Below are positions 53,721-63,329 of a DNA stretch of 64,000 bases, piece by piece. A program made the translations under genes and the position numbers. The notes under the pieces were generated by a model. That model saw only the letters and a program-made list of their open reading frames with translations. It ran no database searches and had not been told where the DNA came from. Origin of the DNA: Halolactibacillus miurensis (GTDB lineage Bacteria > Bacillota > Bacilli > Bacillales > Amphibacillaceae); contig NZ_FPAI01000006.1 of the NCBI RefSeq assembly GCF_900116255.1, forward strand, positions 62,001 through 126,000, in the 5' to 3' direction. Within the stretch, counting starts at the first letter, position 1. Each line of letters begins with the position of its first letter.

Positions 53721-54827
53721 TTACTTTTCAATAATGACAGATATAGGGCCACCACCTGCAGGTCCTTGGTGCTCTGCCCCACCAGACACATAAACCATCG
53801 GATCTCCTACTATAGAAGCAATGACACCATTTACAACAGCTCTCGCCTGTCTTGTATGATTGATATCAGAGTCCGTTAACATGGTATTACGTCTACCTCT
53901 TACTTCACCATCAGGAGAAGCTTCTGCCTTTGCTAGAACGTTAACAATTTTACTTTTTTGTTGCTCTGTTGGTAGCCCGTCTATATCAAGGCCACTATTT
54001 TTAATCGCCTCTAATACACTATTAAGGTCAATAGCATCCTTCATCACACTGTGACCAATAGCAAATTTACTAACCGACTTTTTAGAATTACCCATTAAAA
54101 TAACTTCACAATTAAGTAATTCGACCCCGGCTGATGTCGAGGCAACTGATGAGTATAGCGACCAATCATTTAAAATTGACTGTTCATCTATTTGTTCTTT
54201 ATCTACCTCACCAAGAGCTGTTGCTACACCTAATGCAGATGCGCCTCTTGAGTAACCCATTGATTTGTATGTATCATCAACAACAACAGATTTTCCTCTT
54301 CTTTTCGCATCACTGATTCGATCGGATGTAAGTAGTGGACATTTAATTTGAACAAAGTGAACATCCTCGTTGTTCTCTATCCCAGATTCTTCTATTAAAT
54401 TTTTAACAACCCGTTCAACTTCTTCAACCATTGTTAATGTGCCAATCTCTTCTGGTAAGAAATCACGCGTGAATCCTACATTTGCCACAAGCCCTTTTTC
54501 TTCAGACTCTTCTTTGTTCTCAACCTCTTTTCGAGTGAATATCATAGCATGTGGTGTCATAACACCTTCAGTACCACCTGACATGACAAACGCCACTTTA
54601 CTTGCAACAGTCTGCTCATCTACATGCATTTTTTTTGCTAAATAGTTTTTAAAGACAAAAGTAGAAAAACCTCTTGTGAAGTCATTTACGCAACCATTAC
54701 CTTCTGTTTTAGCCAAAACCGCTATGACGTCTTCTGGGTTTATTGCTCCACTGGTGATTAATTTATCTAGCTCGGTCATATCATCCGGTGCAGACATTTC
54801 AATTTTGTGAACGTTTACATCAATCAT
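53721..54827 (-). CDS. Cyanuric acid amidohydrolase/barbiturase-family ring-opening hydrolase
   Basis: A 368-residue AtzD/TrzD/barbiturase-family enzyme. The fold has three repeated domains, each giving a Lys-Ser pair: K40 ([12 protein letters not shown]) with S83 ([10 protein letters not shown]), K162 (VQIKCPLL) with a Ser at 230 or 232 (VASTSAGVE), and K300 ([10 protein letters not shown]) with S348 ([15 protein letters not shown]). The family opens cyanuric acid or barbituric acid rings. It is nearly absent outside bacteria and a few fungi. ATG 54827 has GGAGG. A cre-like site lies upstream. No biuret, allophanate or ureidomalonate hydrolase gene is seen here, so the true substrate is open. 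Confidence 0.92.
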   Translation of the reverse strand: MIDVNVHKIEMSAPDDMTELDKLITSGAINPEDVIAVLAKTEGNGCVNDFTRGFSTFVFKNYLAKKMHVDEQTVASKVAFVMSGGTEGVMTPHAMIFTRKEVENKEESEEKGLVANVGFTRDFLPEEIGTLTMVEEVERVVKNLIEESGIENNEDVHFVQIKCPLLTSDRISDAKRRGKSVVVDDTYKSMGYSRGASALGVATALGEVDKEQIDEQSILNDWSLYSSVASTSAGVELLNCEVILMGNSKKSVSKFAIGHSVMKDAIDLNSVLEAIKNSGLDIDGLPTEQQKSKIVNVLAKAEASPDGEVRGRRNTMLTDSDINHTRQARAVVNGVIASIVGDPMVYVSGGAEHQGPAGGGPISVIIEK

Positions 54828-54871
54828 ATTAATTTCCTCCTTAAAATAGATACAGTTCAAATTATCACGGA

Positions 54872-54885
54872 TGGTAACGCTTTCT
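54872..54885 (-). promoter_or_regulatory. cre-like site before the ring amidohydrolase
   Basis: Minus-strand AGAAAGCGTTACCA matches the CcpA consensus TGWAANCGNTNWCA at 12 of 14 positions, about 45 bp before the ATG. Repression by CcpA with HPr/Crh is plausible but untested. Confidence 0.45.
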
Positions 54886-55196
54886 TTTCGTGACGTTTCC
54901 TTTTAATTTGATATACTAAACTTAACACTCACTCTAACACTATTCATTGTGTAAAAGTGCTAAAAAGAATTTTATATTTTTAGCAAGTTTAGCTGTTTTT
55001 ATTTTGATGATACAAGCCATCTAGCCTAATCAAAAACAAGGTTTTTTACTATTTTTATTTTTTATGAGGAAAAATGACGGAATCTTTCTACTGAGGAAAG
55101 TCGAATAGAATGCGCGCCTCTCTTTGAAGCGTTTTTTACATGAGTAGACAAGGTCAATGGCTGTCATCATCTTTACTTGATCGGGCTATTTCGTGC

Positions 55197-55352
55197 AAAA
55201 AAATAAAAAAGCTCAGCTAACGAATACTCTATTAGATGGCGACTGACACTTATTTAATGATTTAGCAGATCGCAGCATATATCCTCTCGTTATGAACCTA
55301 GTATTTTTCAACGAGCACTGCCGGTGCTTAGTTGAGCGTCATCAGTTTATCA
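55197..55352 (-). ncRNA. Candidate structured small RNA
   Basis: A promoter-like pair on the minus strand (TTAAGA at 55382-55387, TAGAAT at 55360-55365, spacer 16) is followed by about 155 bases that start near 55352 and end in a U-tract (55197-55210). The ends pair over a long range: GCTCAACTAA (55328-55337) with TTAGCTGAGC (55211-55220), nine of ten positions. Inside are two hairpins (AGCAC/GTGCT and CTCGTT/AACGAG). No known family was recognised. It could be a trans-acting RNA or an end-structured leader. Confidence 0.45.
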
Positions 55353-55392
55353 AACCTTCATTCTATAAATTATCCTTGCTGTCTTAACATGT

Positions 55393-55432
55393 AAATAGCC
55401 TTTGCTACAATGTTAAATGCAGCAAAGGCTAT
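55393..55432 (-). terminator. Probable terminator of trxB
   Basis: The 13-bp perfect arms AATAGCCTTTGCT and AGCAAAGGCTATT have a 14-nt loop. The tail is short of T residues, so efficiency is uncertain. Confidence 0.6.
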
Positions 55433-55544
55433 TATGGTATCAACCTATCCGGTTGATTAACGTATATAAAGTGTTTGACTTGATTAGTAGTGTCATCTCG
55501 TTAGAACGCACTGAATGAACGTGCTCAAGTACAGATGACATTTA

Positions 55545-56552
<1,008 letters not shown>

Positions 56553-56574
56553 TTATATACCCATTATGGTATAT

Positions 56575-57618
56575 TTATTTTCTTTCGTCCACTGATCTGC
56601 TCATCCGTTCTTCTAACCAGGGCGCCGACTTACTTCGCAGCTGTTTGTGACGTTGTTTTGCTTCTTCAAATAAAGCTTCAGCCTCAACAACGTTACCACT
56701 TCGATAAAGCGCTAATGCATAGTAGGTATAGTAGTCGACATGGTGTTTAACCGTCCGTTGTTGCAAGCGACTAAAGCGATGGATTGCTTCATCATTATAC
56801 CCCGCTAAGGTATAACCAATGGCTACTTTAAGTGCTTGTTCCTGTTGCATCGGATACACCCCTTCAAAACAAGCAACCATGTCTTTTACTTTATCTAATT
56901 GACCTAGATCGTGATAGAAAAACATTAAATTAAAACGAGATTGAAGTTGGTTTGGTTCAGCGATAAGAGCGGCCTCTTCTTCAGTTAAAACCGTTTCCTT
57001 TTCACCATTAAAAAAACGGGCGAAACGTGATTGAAAATGAAACAAATCATATTCTGGGAATAACTCAAGAGCTTCTTCTAAGATAGCTGTCGCTTTTAGA
57101 TAATCTTTCTGTTGTAAATAATAAAAGGCGGTTTCTTGATACATCAACAAATCGTCTTCATCTTCGTCTTCAAAGAAATCCATTTCTTCTTCTAACGTTA
57201 AATCTAAGATGGTAATCAATTGCTCAGCTTCTGAATAAAATTCCCCATCAGGATCTTTTTCCATATAAAGCGTGGCATATTTTTGTGCCTCATTTAATAG
57301 ACCTAAATGGGCATAGTTATTCGCAATTAAATAATAGCTATCGACATAGTCATCACCATGTGTCTTAATGACATCACTCAGAATTTGATTTGCCGCATGA
57401 TACGCACCGATTTCGGTATAGATGATTGACATTTGTGACGGATAAAGCGCTTCTAATGGGTCAATATCTTTGGCTTTTTTTAAATATTTTAAGGCTAAAT
57501 CAAACTTCCTTTTATAAAAAGCTTCAACGCCTTTTGTAAAGAAAAAATCTCCATCATGAATGAATGGAATAATATTTTTAGGTAAGGTTGGGTTTGACAT
57601 CTCATTTTCCACAGTCAT
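56575..57618 (-). CDS. yvcD: TPR-repeat protein YvcD
   Basis: A 347-residue cytoplasmic tetratricopeptide protein. TPR-like units are seen at AFYKRKFDLALKYLKKAKDI, PSQMSIIYTEIGAYHAANQI, YYLIANNYAHLGLLNEAQKY and YYTYYALALYRSGNVVEAEA. A cluster of acidic residues (FFEDEDEDDLL, about 170-180) interrupts them. The partner is unknown. The order yvcD-trxB matches B. subtilis, which fixes the symbol. ATG 57618 has AGAAGGGG. Confidence 0.85.
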   Translation of the reverse strand: MTVENEMSNPTLPKNIIPFIHDGDFFFTKGVEAFYKRKFDLALKYLKKAKDIDPLEALYPSQMSIIYTEIGAYHAANQILSDVIKTHGDDYVDSYYLIANNYAHLGLLNEAQKYATLYMEKDPDGEFYSEAEQLITILDLTLEEEMDFFEDEDEDDLLMYQETAFYYLQQKDYLKATAILEEALELFPEYDLFHFQSRFARFFNGEKETVLTEEEAALIAEPNQLQSRFNLMFFYHDLGQLDKVKDMVACFEGVYPMQQEQALKVAIGYTLAGYNDEAIHRFSRLQQRTVKHHVDYYTYYALALYRSGNVVEAEALFEEAKQRHKQLRSKSAPWLEERMSRSVDERK

Positions 57619-57696
57619 TTAATACCCCTTCTAAACAGATTGTGTTCTTTCACCGTAAGTATAGCATAGACACAGCGATTCTCACACTATTTATCA

Positions 57697-59244
57697 TCAA
57701 TCAAATTGGTGACGTTCCACCATAAATTGCTTAACTTCCCGCTCATAGTAAGACCGTTCCTCTTTTGTCCAGGCCAGACGATATTCAAGAAATCGGAGGA
57801 TTTGAAAAGTAATGGCGCCGTGTATCGTATAATCAAACACACCTAAACGTAAACGCCGCTGAAGAAAGTCCGATGCTTTATATACCCCTTCACATTCGAC
57901 AGTATAGAGAAGCTCCATAAACAATCGACTAGGAATAGGATAATGAATCATTAAGCGATCGACGTCGCGACTTAACTGTTCTAATTGGCTTTGTTCCACT
58001 TGATATTTATTCATCAGTTGAATCATACTAATATCTTCATTTAAACTATACACCGTCTCTTTTGCCACATCTGTTGATACAACGCGTGTTCTCGTATCGG
58101 ATCGTTCGTACAAAATAGCCGACTCTGCTTTAAATTGTTTAGTCACCTCATCGCCAACTTTTTCAGCATACTGTCGATAATTTGAGACTGGACTGCCAAT
58201 CGCGGTGATTACGTCCTGACTTGACTTATAAAAATTAAACGGTGTTTTTTCGGCATTAGTATCGACTTCTTTCGTTGTTCTAAACGTGAAGATATGATTT
58301 GTATCCAACGTAACCTCAGGAAACACACGCTCGATTTCTTGTTTCACTTCCAAAAAAACAGCTTTAGTTGAGAGCATCTCACCGTTCGGACGAACCGTAC
58401 TCACAAGCACACCCTGCTCCCTTGGAATCAGTGAAACAGTATAAGGATACAAGCCTTGTTTAATGATGACTGGAAAATCAAGTGTGAACACCGATGAAGG
58501 TACCAGCCATTGGTATTTTCGTCTAGGTGTTAACGCAAAGGAAGGACTGGCTTTATTTTGAAGGCGTTCGTGCAAATCTAAGCTAGCTAAACCAGTCGCG
58601 TTGACAACTTTTTTAGCATAAATGACATGCGTTTCTCCTGTGATTTGATCTTCTACAAACACACCACGTAAGGCGTTGTCTGATAGATACATATCCGTCA
58701 CCATCTGATAATTGATTGCGTCTGCATTTAAGGCCACACTGGCTTTAATTAAATCAATCGTTAACCGTGCTGTATCGACAAATGGGAGGGTTGTATGTGT
58801 GATTGTCCCGACAGTTTCAAATTGCTTTTTTTGCGCCATTGATAACTGAACCGACGCAACCGGTTTATCTAACGCACGTTTATTTAATAGTGGCCATAAC
58901 CGCTTTTTAAGTTCTGATGTCACTGGTACGTCCTTAGCCACCAGTTCAATGGCCGGTATGAATTGAAACGCCTTTCCAATGTTTTGATTCAACTGGTGTA
59001 ATTCTTGTTTTTTTTGTTTAGACAACGTTTGAAACGTATTTTTATCATAAACGAGTAAATCAAAACTTTCTGATGCTCCTGAGGCGTAATCATTTTTCTC
59101 TATTAATAACGTCTTTAATCCACGCATCTGTAAATCAAATAAGATGCTGGCACCTGTTAAACCACCACCTATGACAATCACATCATACGTTGTTTCAAGA
59201 AGCTGTCGCATGGTCTCTTCTCGATTTGTATTCGTTAACTTCAC
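57697..59244 (-). CDS. Divergent GlpD-like FAD-dependent oxidoreductase
   Basis: A 515-residue flavoprotein of the glycerol-3-phosphate dehydrogenase/oxidase type: FAD loop VIVIGGGLTGASILFDLQMRG, then LLIEKNDYASGAS, where active GlpD proteins continue with the Ser-Thr-Lys-His-Gly-Gly segment. Here the sequence becomes ESFDLLVYDKNTFQTL, lacking that conserved block. The C-terminal cap (about residues 380-515) aligns with the GlpD C-terminus. Start GTG 59244 has AAGGGA five bases before; the ATG 59268 has none. Activity on glycerol 3-phosphate is doubtful. Confidence 0.75.
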   Translation of the reverse strand: MKLTNTNREETMRQLLETTYDVIVIGGGLTGASILFDLQMRGLKTLLIEKNDYASGASESFDLLVYDKNTFQTLSKQKKQELHQLNQNIGKAFQFIPAIELVAKDVPVTSELKKRLWPLLNKRALDKPVASVQLSMAQKKQFETVGTITHTTLPFVDTARLTIDLIKASVALNADAINYQMVTDMYLSDNALRGVFVEDQITGETHVIYAKKVVNATGLASLDLHERLQNKASPSFALTPRRKYQWLVPSSVFTLDFPVIIKQGLYPYTVSLIPREQGVLVSTVRPNGEMLSTKAVFLEVKQEIERVFPEVTLDTNHIFTFRTTKEVDTNAEKTPFNFYKSSQDVITAIGSPVSNYRQYAEKVGDEVTKQFKAESAILYERSDTRTRVVSTDVAKETVYSLNEDISMIQLMNKYQVEQSQLEQLSRDVDRLMIHYPIPSRLFMELLYTVECEGVYKASDFLQRRLRLGVFDYTIHGAITFQILRFLEYRLAWTKEERSYYEREVKQFMVERHQFD

Positions 59245-59257
59245 CGCAATCCCTTCT

Positions 59258-59752
59258 TTACTCTCCATCTATTTTTGTTTCAGTAATCATAACTGGATTA
59301 CCTTTCGCAAAGGCATAAGCTGGTATATCTTTAGAAACAACGGTTCCTGCGGCAACAATGGCACCGTCGCCAATGGTCACACCAGGTAAGATTGTACAGT
59401 TCGCACCGATCATCACCTCGTCACCAATGGTGACATGACCTAATCGGTACTCTTTAATTAAATATTCATGTGTAAGAACCGTTGTATTGTATCCAATAAT
59501 ACTATTATTTCCTACTGTAATACGCTCAGGAAACATAAGATCGACCATCACCATTAAGGCAAAAGACGTTTGTTTCCCTACACGCATACCTAGGAACGTC
59601 CGGTAAAACCAATTTTTCACTGGCAAAATCGGCGTGTATCTTGCAAGTTGAATGACCACAAAGTTCTTCATCACTTTAAAAAATGGGACCGTTTGATAGA
59701 GTTGCCATAAACTATTGGGTCCTTCTACTTTGAACCGTTCTGTTTGTCGCAT
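59258..59752 (-). CDS. yvoF: Hexapeptide-repeat acyltransferase YvoF
   Basis: A 164-residue left-handed beta-helix acetyltransferase: hexapeptide repeats at RITVGNNSIIGYNTTVLTHE and VTIGDEVMIGANCTILPGVT and IGDGAIVAAGTVVSKD. The catalytic His is likely in THEYLI. The acceptor is unknown; maltose O-acetyltransferase-type sugars are typical. The ATG overlaps the ppaX end by 28 bases, behind GAGGTGG. Same operon order as B. subtilis. Confidence 0.88.
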   Translation of the reverse strand: MRQTERFKVEGPNSLWQLYQTVPFFKVMKNFVVIQLARYTPILPVKNWFYRTFLGMRVGKQTSFALMVMVDLMFPERITVGNNSIIGYNTTVLTHEYLIKEYRLGHVTIGDEVMIGANCTILPGVTIGDGAIVAAGTVVSKDIPAYAFAKGNPVMITETKIDGE

Positions 59753-60390
59753 AGTTCCACCTCAAGAATGGTTAACAGATCTTTCAACTCTTCTAACATA
59801 TAGTCAGGCTTAAAACGTTCTAAAAAGCCTTTTCCTTTTATTGTCCATGCCACACCTGCTGTTTTGGTCCCGGCATTTTGTCCTGCCTCAATATCATGTG
59901 AATTATCACCAACCATTAGTGCATGCATCGGTGTTTCACCAAGTGCGTCTAGCGCTTTTAATACAGGCTCTGGGTGCGGTTTAGCATGTTCAACTTCATT
60001 TAAACCGATAACGACATCAAAATAAGGCGCAAGACCTGTCATTTCTAAACCGAGCCTAGCTGTATCTGTCATTTTCGTTGTCACAATCGCTAATTTATAG
60101 CCTAACTCATGTAGACGTTTGATTGTATCTACTACCGTAGGATACGCTTTAACATAAGTTTCGTGTTCAGCAATGTTATGTTCACGATACGTGTCCATCA
60201 TGGCCTCTGCTTGTGTCGCGTCTACACTTGTCAAGCTTTCAATTAATGGCGGCCCGATAAACGGTAAGATTTCTTCTTTCGTATAGTCTTTCCCTGTATG
60301 TTTTTTTAATGTGTGTGTAAATGACGCGATAATTAATTCATTTGTATCAATTAATGTTCCGTCTAAGTCAAATAATAATGTGTTAATCAT
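59725..60390 (-). CDS. ppaX: Pyrophosphatase PpaX (HAD family)
   Basis: A 221-residue HAD phosphatase. Motif I LLFDLDGTLIDTNE (Asp nucleophile), motif II AIVTTKMTD, Lys of motif III in HAKPHPEP and motif IV MVGDNSHDIEAG. PpaX hydrolyses the pyrophosphate that HprK/P releases when it dephosphorylates HPr-Ser-P, which explains its operon with hprK. ATG 60390 has GGAGGG. Confidence 0.93.
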   Translation of the reverse strand: MINTLLFDLDGTLIDTNELIIASFTHTLKKHTGKDYTKEEILPFIGPPLIESLTSVDATQAEAMMDTYREHNIAEHETYVKAYPTVVDTIKRLHELGYKLAIVTTKMTDTARLGLEMTGLAPYFDVVIGLNEVEHAKPHPEPVLKALDALGETPMHALMVGDNSHDIEAGQNAGTKTAGVAWTIKGKGFLERFKPDYMLEELKDLLTILEVELCDKQNGSK

Positions 60391-60401
60391 AATACCCTCC
60401 G

Positions 60402-61331
60402 CTAAATGTTTTGTTTATTTGTTTCAAATCGTGTCCAGATAATACTTACAATACGAGTTAGAGTGACCGCTGTCAATAAGCGAATGAAAAAGAGTGGGAG
60501 TATGGGAATGCCAAGCGGAATAAATATCAAGGTATCCTCCACCACCGCATGACAACTGACAAGAAATATAAAACTCAAATACATGTCTTTTTTCTCTACG
60601 TGATCATCTTTAATCGCCTCGACCATGACACCTGCCCCAAAAGCGAGACCAATCGTGAGTCCAGCAACTAACGTCATCGCCGCGTTACTTTTAATCCCGA
60701 GTAACCGTGTAAACGGAGAAAGCCATTCTGTCAAAACATCGAGCCAACCTAAATCACGGAACAGCTGCATCGCGATCATAAGTGGTACAACAATCATCGC
60801 TAATCCCCATACACTATCAAAGGCGGTCGTGAATGCATGGATCATAACATTAACGACACCTGACACTGTTTCTTCCTGTACCTCTTCAAACGAATACTGT
60901 GCGAGTGTTTGTTCAAAAGGCACAAAATGGTGAATCGTGAGAGCTGAGATGAGCGCTAAACTTAACCGGATAAGAATCACAATGTACCAACGCACGCCAA
61001 CCTTAACCGCAACGGTCGATTCGACAAACAAGTTGTGTGCAAAACTCAACATCACAGCTAAAATGAACACTTGTTTGACAGTAAATTCAAAAGAAATAAT
61101 GGCCGCAATGCCGGCATATAAATTTAGTGAAAATCCTAACACAAGTGGCACGCTTGCTTCACCGGGTAGGCCGATTCCACTCATCAGTGGCTCAATCACG
61201 TCAATAAAGAAGGGCAAGACCGGTGTATATTGTAGTAAAGTAATGATCAATGTAATAGGAAAAATCACCTTACTTAATGTCCACGTCACACGCAGCCCTT
61301 TATTTAAACCTCTTGTTAAAATTGTCTTCAT
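60402..61331 (-). CDS. yvoD: YvoD, Gate-domain membrane protein
   Basis: A 309-residue membrane protein with about eight helices and two nucleoside-recognition (Gate) domains, each with a Gly-Phe or Gly-Leu hairpin such as LPLVLGFSLNLYAG and LVAGLTIGLAFGAG. Function is unknown; Gate proteins include nucleoside transporters and spore proteins SpmA/B. ATG 61331 has GGGGGAAA. Its place between ppaX and lgt matches B. subtilis. Confidence 0.84.
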   Translation of the reverse strand: MKTILTRGLNKGLRVTWTLSKVIFPITLIITLLQYTPVLPFFIDVIEPLMSGIGLPGEASVPLVLGFSLNLYAGIAAIISFEFTVKQVFILAVMLSFAHNLFVESTVAVKVGVRWYIVILIRLSLALISALTIHHFVPFEQTLAQYSFEEVQEETVSGVVNVMIHAFTTAFDSVWGLAMIVVPLMIAMQLFRDLGWLDVLTEWLSPFTRLLGIKSNAAMTLVAGLTIGLAFGAGVMVEAIKDDHVEKKDMYLSFIFLVSCHAVVEDTLIFIPLGIPILPLFFIRLLTAVTLTRIVSIIWTRFETNKQNI

Positions 61332-61412
61332 CGTTTCCCCCAAAGCTCTTATAATCTTTTTTTACCATTTTACCTTAAAAGAAACCTGTTGAAAAATCAA
61401 CAGGTTAAAAGG

Positions 61413-62243
61413 TTATTTGCGCTTCTTGCCATTGTATTGAACGGTGACCCAATGCTTCTTCCGATTAAGGTACATCAGTACGAGACTGACAATAATTAAC
61501 ACAATCGAAATAAGTTGCGCTGTTCTTAAGTTACCAACAACATATAAACTATCCGTCCGCATGCCTTCAATAAAGAAGCGGCCGACTGAGTAACCCATCA
61601 CATACGTTAAGAAAATATCCCCGCGTAACGGATTGACGCGACGCAGATATATAAGCAGCGCGAAAATGATTAAGTTCCAAACAGACTCATATAAAAATGT
61701 CGGGTGGTACAGCACACCATCAATCGTCATTTGATTTTCAATAAACGACGGTAAGTATTGTAAAAATGTATCGTAAGCCCAATCAGACACTGGGCCACCA
61801 TGTGCTTCTTGATTCATGAAGTTTCCCCAACGGCCAATGGCTTGACCGATAATAATACTCGGAGCGGCAATATCCGCAAGTTTATAGAACGGGATACCAC
61901 GCTTTTTACAGAAGTAATAAGCAAAAATCACTGAACCAATGAGGGCTCCGTGAATGGCGATCCCGCCTTCCCAAACCGCAAACGGTGCCCACCATTCACG
62001 GTCTGAGTAGCGATCCCATTCAAAAATAACATAATACAACCGGGCAGATACAATCGCGATTGGCAACGCCCAAACAATTAAGTCGGTGAATGTTTCATCT
62101 TTCAAACCAAGTCGAACACTTTCTTTCGTCGCAAGGACGAGTCCGAGGACAACCCCGGTGACAATAATAATCGCATACCAATAAATCGTAATCGGCCCAA
62201 TATCTAAAAAGATAGGGCTTAACGCTTGATTTAAACTAAACAC
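61413..62243 (-). CDS. lgt: Prolipoprotein diacylglyceryl transferase Lgt
   Basis: A 276-residue Lgt with about seven helices. Key elements are the early [12 protein letters not shown]-like segment, [13 protein letters not shown] (about residue 96) with the catalytic His/Gly, [14 protein letters not shown] (Lgt signature) and [17 protein letters not shown]. It attaches diacylglycerol to the Cys of the lipobox and so modifies YclQ, OpuAC and PrsA above. The start is GTG 62243 with GGAGG seven bases earlier. Confidence 0.96.
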   Translation of the reverse strand: MFSLNQALSPIFLDIGPITIYWYAIIIVTGVVLGLVLATKESVRLGLKDETFTDLIVWALPIAIVSARLYYVIFEWDRYSDREWWAPFAVWEGGIAIHGALIGSVIFAYYFCKKRGIPFYKLADIAAPSIIIGQAIGRWGNFMNQEAHGGPVSDWAYDTFLQYLPSFIENQMTIDGVLYHPTFLYESVWNLIIFALLIYLRRVNPLRGDIFLTYVMGYSVGRFFIEGMRTDSLYVVGNLRTAQLISIVLIIVSLVLMYLNRKKHWVTVQYNGKKRK

Positions 62244-62275
62244 ATGTGTTCCTCCTAACAGCTAATGACACCTAA

Positions 62276-63226
62276 TTAAAACTCTTTATTTTGTTCTAAG
62301 TTATGTTTTTCCGATTCAATTGTTTCAGCCAGTCGTGCTGTGAATTCTTCCGCGGCGTTTAAACCTAATCGTTTCAAGCGGAAATTCATCGCCGCTACTT
62401 CTATAATAACGGCGACGTTACGACCAGGACGCACAGGAATCGTCGCTTTTGGAATTTCTACATCAATAATTTTGAGTGTTTCTTCTTCCATTCCAATCCG
62501 GTCATATTGTTTCTTCTCATCCCAATTTTCTAAATTAATCACATAATCAATTTCTTTATGTGAACGCACCGCACTTGCACCGAAGAGCGTCATCACGTTA
62601 ATAATACCTAACCCTCTAATTTCCAGGAGATGTTCAATGAGTTTAGGACTTGTCCCGATTAAACGATCATAGTCTTCTTGTCTAATTTCAACAGAGTCAT
62701 CTGCGACTAAGCGGTGACCGCGCTTCACAAGTTCTAGTGCCGTTTCACTCTTACCGACACCACTCTGCCCCATAATCATAACACCAACCCCGTGAATATC
62801 AACAAGGACACCATGAATGGCCGTAAACGGCGCAAAGCGGGCTTCTAAAAAGTTTGTTAACCGACTGACGACACGCGTCGTTTTATACGGTGAGCGTAAC
62901 AATGGGACACCTTTTTCATTACACGCTTCGATAATTTCTTTCGGTATATCCATTCCTCTTGTAATCACAATACAAGGGGTGACTTTCGAACAGAGCTTTA
63001 ATGACCGGTCTTTTCTTTCTTCAGATGTTAATTCATTAAAATAAGATAACTCCGTTTTCCCTAGAATCTGTAATCGCGCTTTCGGATAATATCTAAAATA
63101 ACCAGTAAGTTCAATACCTGGTCGTGAAATATCACTCATTATAAATTCACGATCAAGTCCGTCTTTTCCAGCGACTAGTTCGAGTTTAAACTCGTCTAAT
63201 AAATCTTTTGTTTGTACTTTAGCCAT
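62276..63226 (-). CDS. hprK: HPr kinase/phosphorylase HprK
   Basis: A 316-residue HPr kinase/phosphorylase. An N-terminal domain precedes the P-loop [13 protein letters not shown] (about residues 153-160), followed by the signature [12 protein letters not shown] and the C-terminal [16 protein letters not shown] helix. It phosphorylates HPr and Crh on the regulatory Ser, using ATP or pyrophosphate. ATG 63226 has GAAGGTGG. First in the hprK-lgt-yvoD-ppaX-yvoF operon. Confidence 0.97.
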   Translation of the reverse strand: MAKVQTKDLLDEFKLELVAGKDGLDREFIMSDISRPGIELTGYFRYYPKARLQILGKTELSYFNELTSEERKDRSLKLCSKVTPCIVITRGMDIPKEIIEACNEKGVPLLRSPYKTTRVVSRLTNFLEARFAPFTAIHGVLVDIHGVGVMIMGQSGVGKSETALELVKRGHRLVADDSVEIRQEDYDRLIGTSPKLIEHLLEIRGLGIINVMTLFGASAVRSHKEIDYVINLENWDEKKQYDRIGMEEETLKIIDVEIPKATIPVRPGRNVAVIIEVAAMNFRLKRLGLNAAEEFTARLAETIESEKHNLEQNKEF

Positions 63227-63329
63227 GGTGAATCCACCTTCTCTCTAAATGTTCACTTTCGAATACTTCTCATACGTATGCTCTATGCGTTGCCATTCTT
63301 TATTGTAGCACGAAATAGCCCGGCAAGCA

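Larger units (their letters stand above)
54828..55544. other. 717-bp intergenic region with candidate small RNA
   Basis: There is no coding gene. It contains a cre-like site (54872-54885), a structured RNA candidate (about 55197-55352) with its own promoter and U-tract, a terminator-like stem (55393-55432) and an 8-bp inverted repeat (TGTCATCT near 55491 with AGATGACA near 55533). The 54900-55190 part shows nothing recognisable. Confidence 0.55.

Noticed and set aside
53553-53879. 108-codon plus-strand ORF between the permease and the hydrolase
   Set aside because: It has no ribosome-binding site, covers the terminator and overlaps the hydrolase gene in the opposite frame.
54828-55080. Guanidine- or purine-type riboswitch before the ring amidohydrolase
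   Set aside because: No conserved core of those riboswitch classes could be found in the leader.
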